Made by a program: the position numbers and the translations under genes
Assembly (NCBI GenBank): GCA_016722515.1
Contig: JADKJE010000004.1
Coordinates: 135,973 to 199,972 of the forward strand
Source of the DNA: Alphaproteobacteria bacterium
Lineage (GTDB): Bacteria > Pseudomonadota > Alphaproteobacteria > Rickettsiales > JADKJE01
DNA: 64,000 nt
Direction of reading: 5' to 3'
Shown here: positions 63,272 to 64,000 of the stretch, piece after piece
Layout: every line of letters starts with the position of its first letter
Position numbering within the stretch: position 1 is the first letter of the stretch
The notes under the pieces: model-generated
Database searches by the model: none
Told to the model about the DNA's origin: nothing
The model's input: only the letters and a program-made list of their open reading frames with translations

Positions 63272-63925
63272 TCAAGATCTTTTCTCATCAATGCCCGCTG
63301 GCGCCTCAATGCTCTTTCTATCTTCCTCAGCATAAAGAAGCACCTGACCATTCTTGAGCGAGAAGTAGCCAACGATCGGCACTCCATCGGAACTGCCTTT
63401 TTGGGAAAGGAAAGCCTGAAACCTCGGCGAAAAATTATACTTGTAATAACTGCGGAGCTTTTCCAGCTGCTTCATCTGCAAGCCCTGCGGCTTTTTGTCA
63501 TTAAACAGGCGACTGATCGTGGTTTCGTCAATGCCTGCATTGCGCCCCAAATCAACACGATAGATGCCTTTTGCCAAAGCCAGATCGGTTATGTATTGCT
63601 TGCAGAACTTGGCGTGCTGGCTGATTTTAGCCTTGTCCTCGTCCATATTGTAAATCAGGTTGGTGGCAAAACCGGGTTCCAGACCATAGGCTTTATACAG
63701 CAGGAAAACTACTCGCTCTGAAAGCGTGCGGTCGCCTGGGCGAGTTTGCGCATCATTATAGAACTGGCGCAGCGTTTCCTTGCCCACTGGTTTGCCGCTA
63801 TACTTATCCGCCAGCAGGTTGCAGGCTTCCGTCATTTGCAGAAAATTATCTCCAAAGCGCGACTGAATATCATCAGCCAGCTCTTTTGTGCGTGTCGGAA
63901 GTTTCTTTGTATCAAGTTGTGTCAT
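63272..63925 (-). CDS. Phage-type HTH regulator
   Basis: 217 residues. The N-terminal part (ELADDIQSRFGDNFLQMTEACNLLADKYSG) is helical; the middle has an HTH in KGIYRVDLGRNAGIDETTISRLFNDKK near residues 117-143, the XRE-like pattern. The end (GVPIVGYFSLKNGQVLLYAEED) is short and beta-rich, without the Ser-Lys dyad of self-cleaving repressors. Likely the control protein of the element, acting at the inverted repeat 63172-63188 next to it. Role inferred from position. Confidence 0.68.
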   Translation of the reverse strand: MTQLDTKKLPTRTKELADDIQSRFGDNFLQMTEACNLLADKYSGKPVGKETLRQFYNDAQTRPGDRTLSERVVFLLYKAYGLEPGFATNLIYNMDEDKAKISQHAKFCKQYITDLALAKGIYRVDLGRNAGIDETTISRLFNDKKPQGLQMKQLEKLRSYYKYNFSPRFQAFLSQKGSSDGVPIVGYFSLKNGQVLLYAEEDRKSIEAPAGIDEKRS

Positions 63926-64000
63926 TTTGCGTCTTTGCTAAGTCCGTAATAAAAAAAGTTTTCACCATCGCTTCCGATGTTCCCCCACAGAATACTATTT

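Larger units (their letters stand above)
56345..64000. mobile_element. Integrative element or prophage at tRNA-Leu, left part
   Basis: From the tRNA-Leu fragment to the window end the sequence is GC-richer than the flank. It holds a tyrosine integrase, an excisionase-like HTH protein, a RecT/exonuclease recombination set and a repressor-like gene, nearly all on the minus strand and closely packed. No structural phage genes are present within the window. Most longer genes contain frame interruptions. Confidence 0.8.

Overview
The window reads as a moderately AT-rich Gram-negative chromosome segment, most likely from an alphaproteobacterium that lives with eukaryotic hosts. Supporting this are two very large ankyrin-repeat proteins, a kinase-like protein and a leucine-rich-repeat protein (all typical of host-directed effectors), a Crp-type regulator, Cph1/Rcp1-like signalling proteins, DUF4402 pilin-like proteins with their own chaperone and usher, and ordinary cell-wall genes (murJ, uppP, an L,D-transpeptidase, a small lipoprotein). 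The order cannot be fixed from sequence alone. By eye, GC content rises clearly in two blocks, 53.1-55.7 kb and from about 56.6 kb to the end; these look acquired.

Layout. 0-2.1 kb: two hairpins of an unusual dispersed family, nadA, and a VapBC-type toxin-antitoxin pair with a 40-bp palindromic operator. 2.1-8.6 kb: a minus-strand operon of a sugar-nucleotide epimerase, a GH114-like secreted hydrolase and two tandem PelA-type deacetylases, which is a 'split PelA' arrangement. 8.7-14.8 kb: a histidine kinase, a response regulator and a receiver-kinase hybrid in one minus-strand run, then a separate membrane kinase (+) convergent with a Crp/Fnr regulator. 15.4-26.9 kb: a CdiA/FhaB-type contact-dependent inhibition locus. 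It has one long two-partner-secretion exoprotein gene whose C-terminal domain carries an HETTH zinc-protease motif, a secreted immunity candidate, at least two displaced toxin modules with their own immunity candidates, and IS3 copies that broke up the array. No TpsB/CdiB transporter is present. Direct repeats of 51 bp lie just outside the locus on both sides (14.89 and 27.11 kb). 27.3-34.9 kb: a DUF6629-like membrane protein and an adhesin locus (usher, chaperone, five DUF4402-type subunits). 35.2-37.7 kb: L,D-transpeptidase, lipoprotein, AI-2E-family permease. 37.8-47.8 kb: an effector-like island (small unknown protein, kinase-like protein, two ankyrin proteins of which one carries a caspase-like N-terminus, an LRR protein) with IS5 and IS30 remnants. 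48-52.7 kb: tRNA-Arg, murJ, uppP, a FAD-linked dehydrogenase. 53.1-56.2 kb: SOUL protein, LysR regulator, SbtA-like permease, GNAT acetyltransferase. 56.3 kb to the end: an integrative element or prophage inserted at tRNA-Leu(CAA), with integrase, excisionase-like HTH, small proteins, SMC-like ATPase, RecT, Cas4-like nuclease, zinc-ribbon protein and repressor. Its far end lies beyond the window.

Many genes are interrupted by small indels, and several are a homopolymer that is one base shorter than the reading frame requires (24230, 17480, 33313, 55073, 58378). This pattern may reflect consensus errors as much as true decay, so 'pseudogene' labels should be read as 'reading frame broken in this sequence'.

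The most interesting candidates are the CDI-like locus with a predicted metallopeptidase toxin and a paralogous family of exported immunity proteins, the variable-stem/constant-loop hairpin family, the caspase-like/ankyrin fusion and the split PelA operon.
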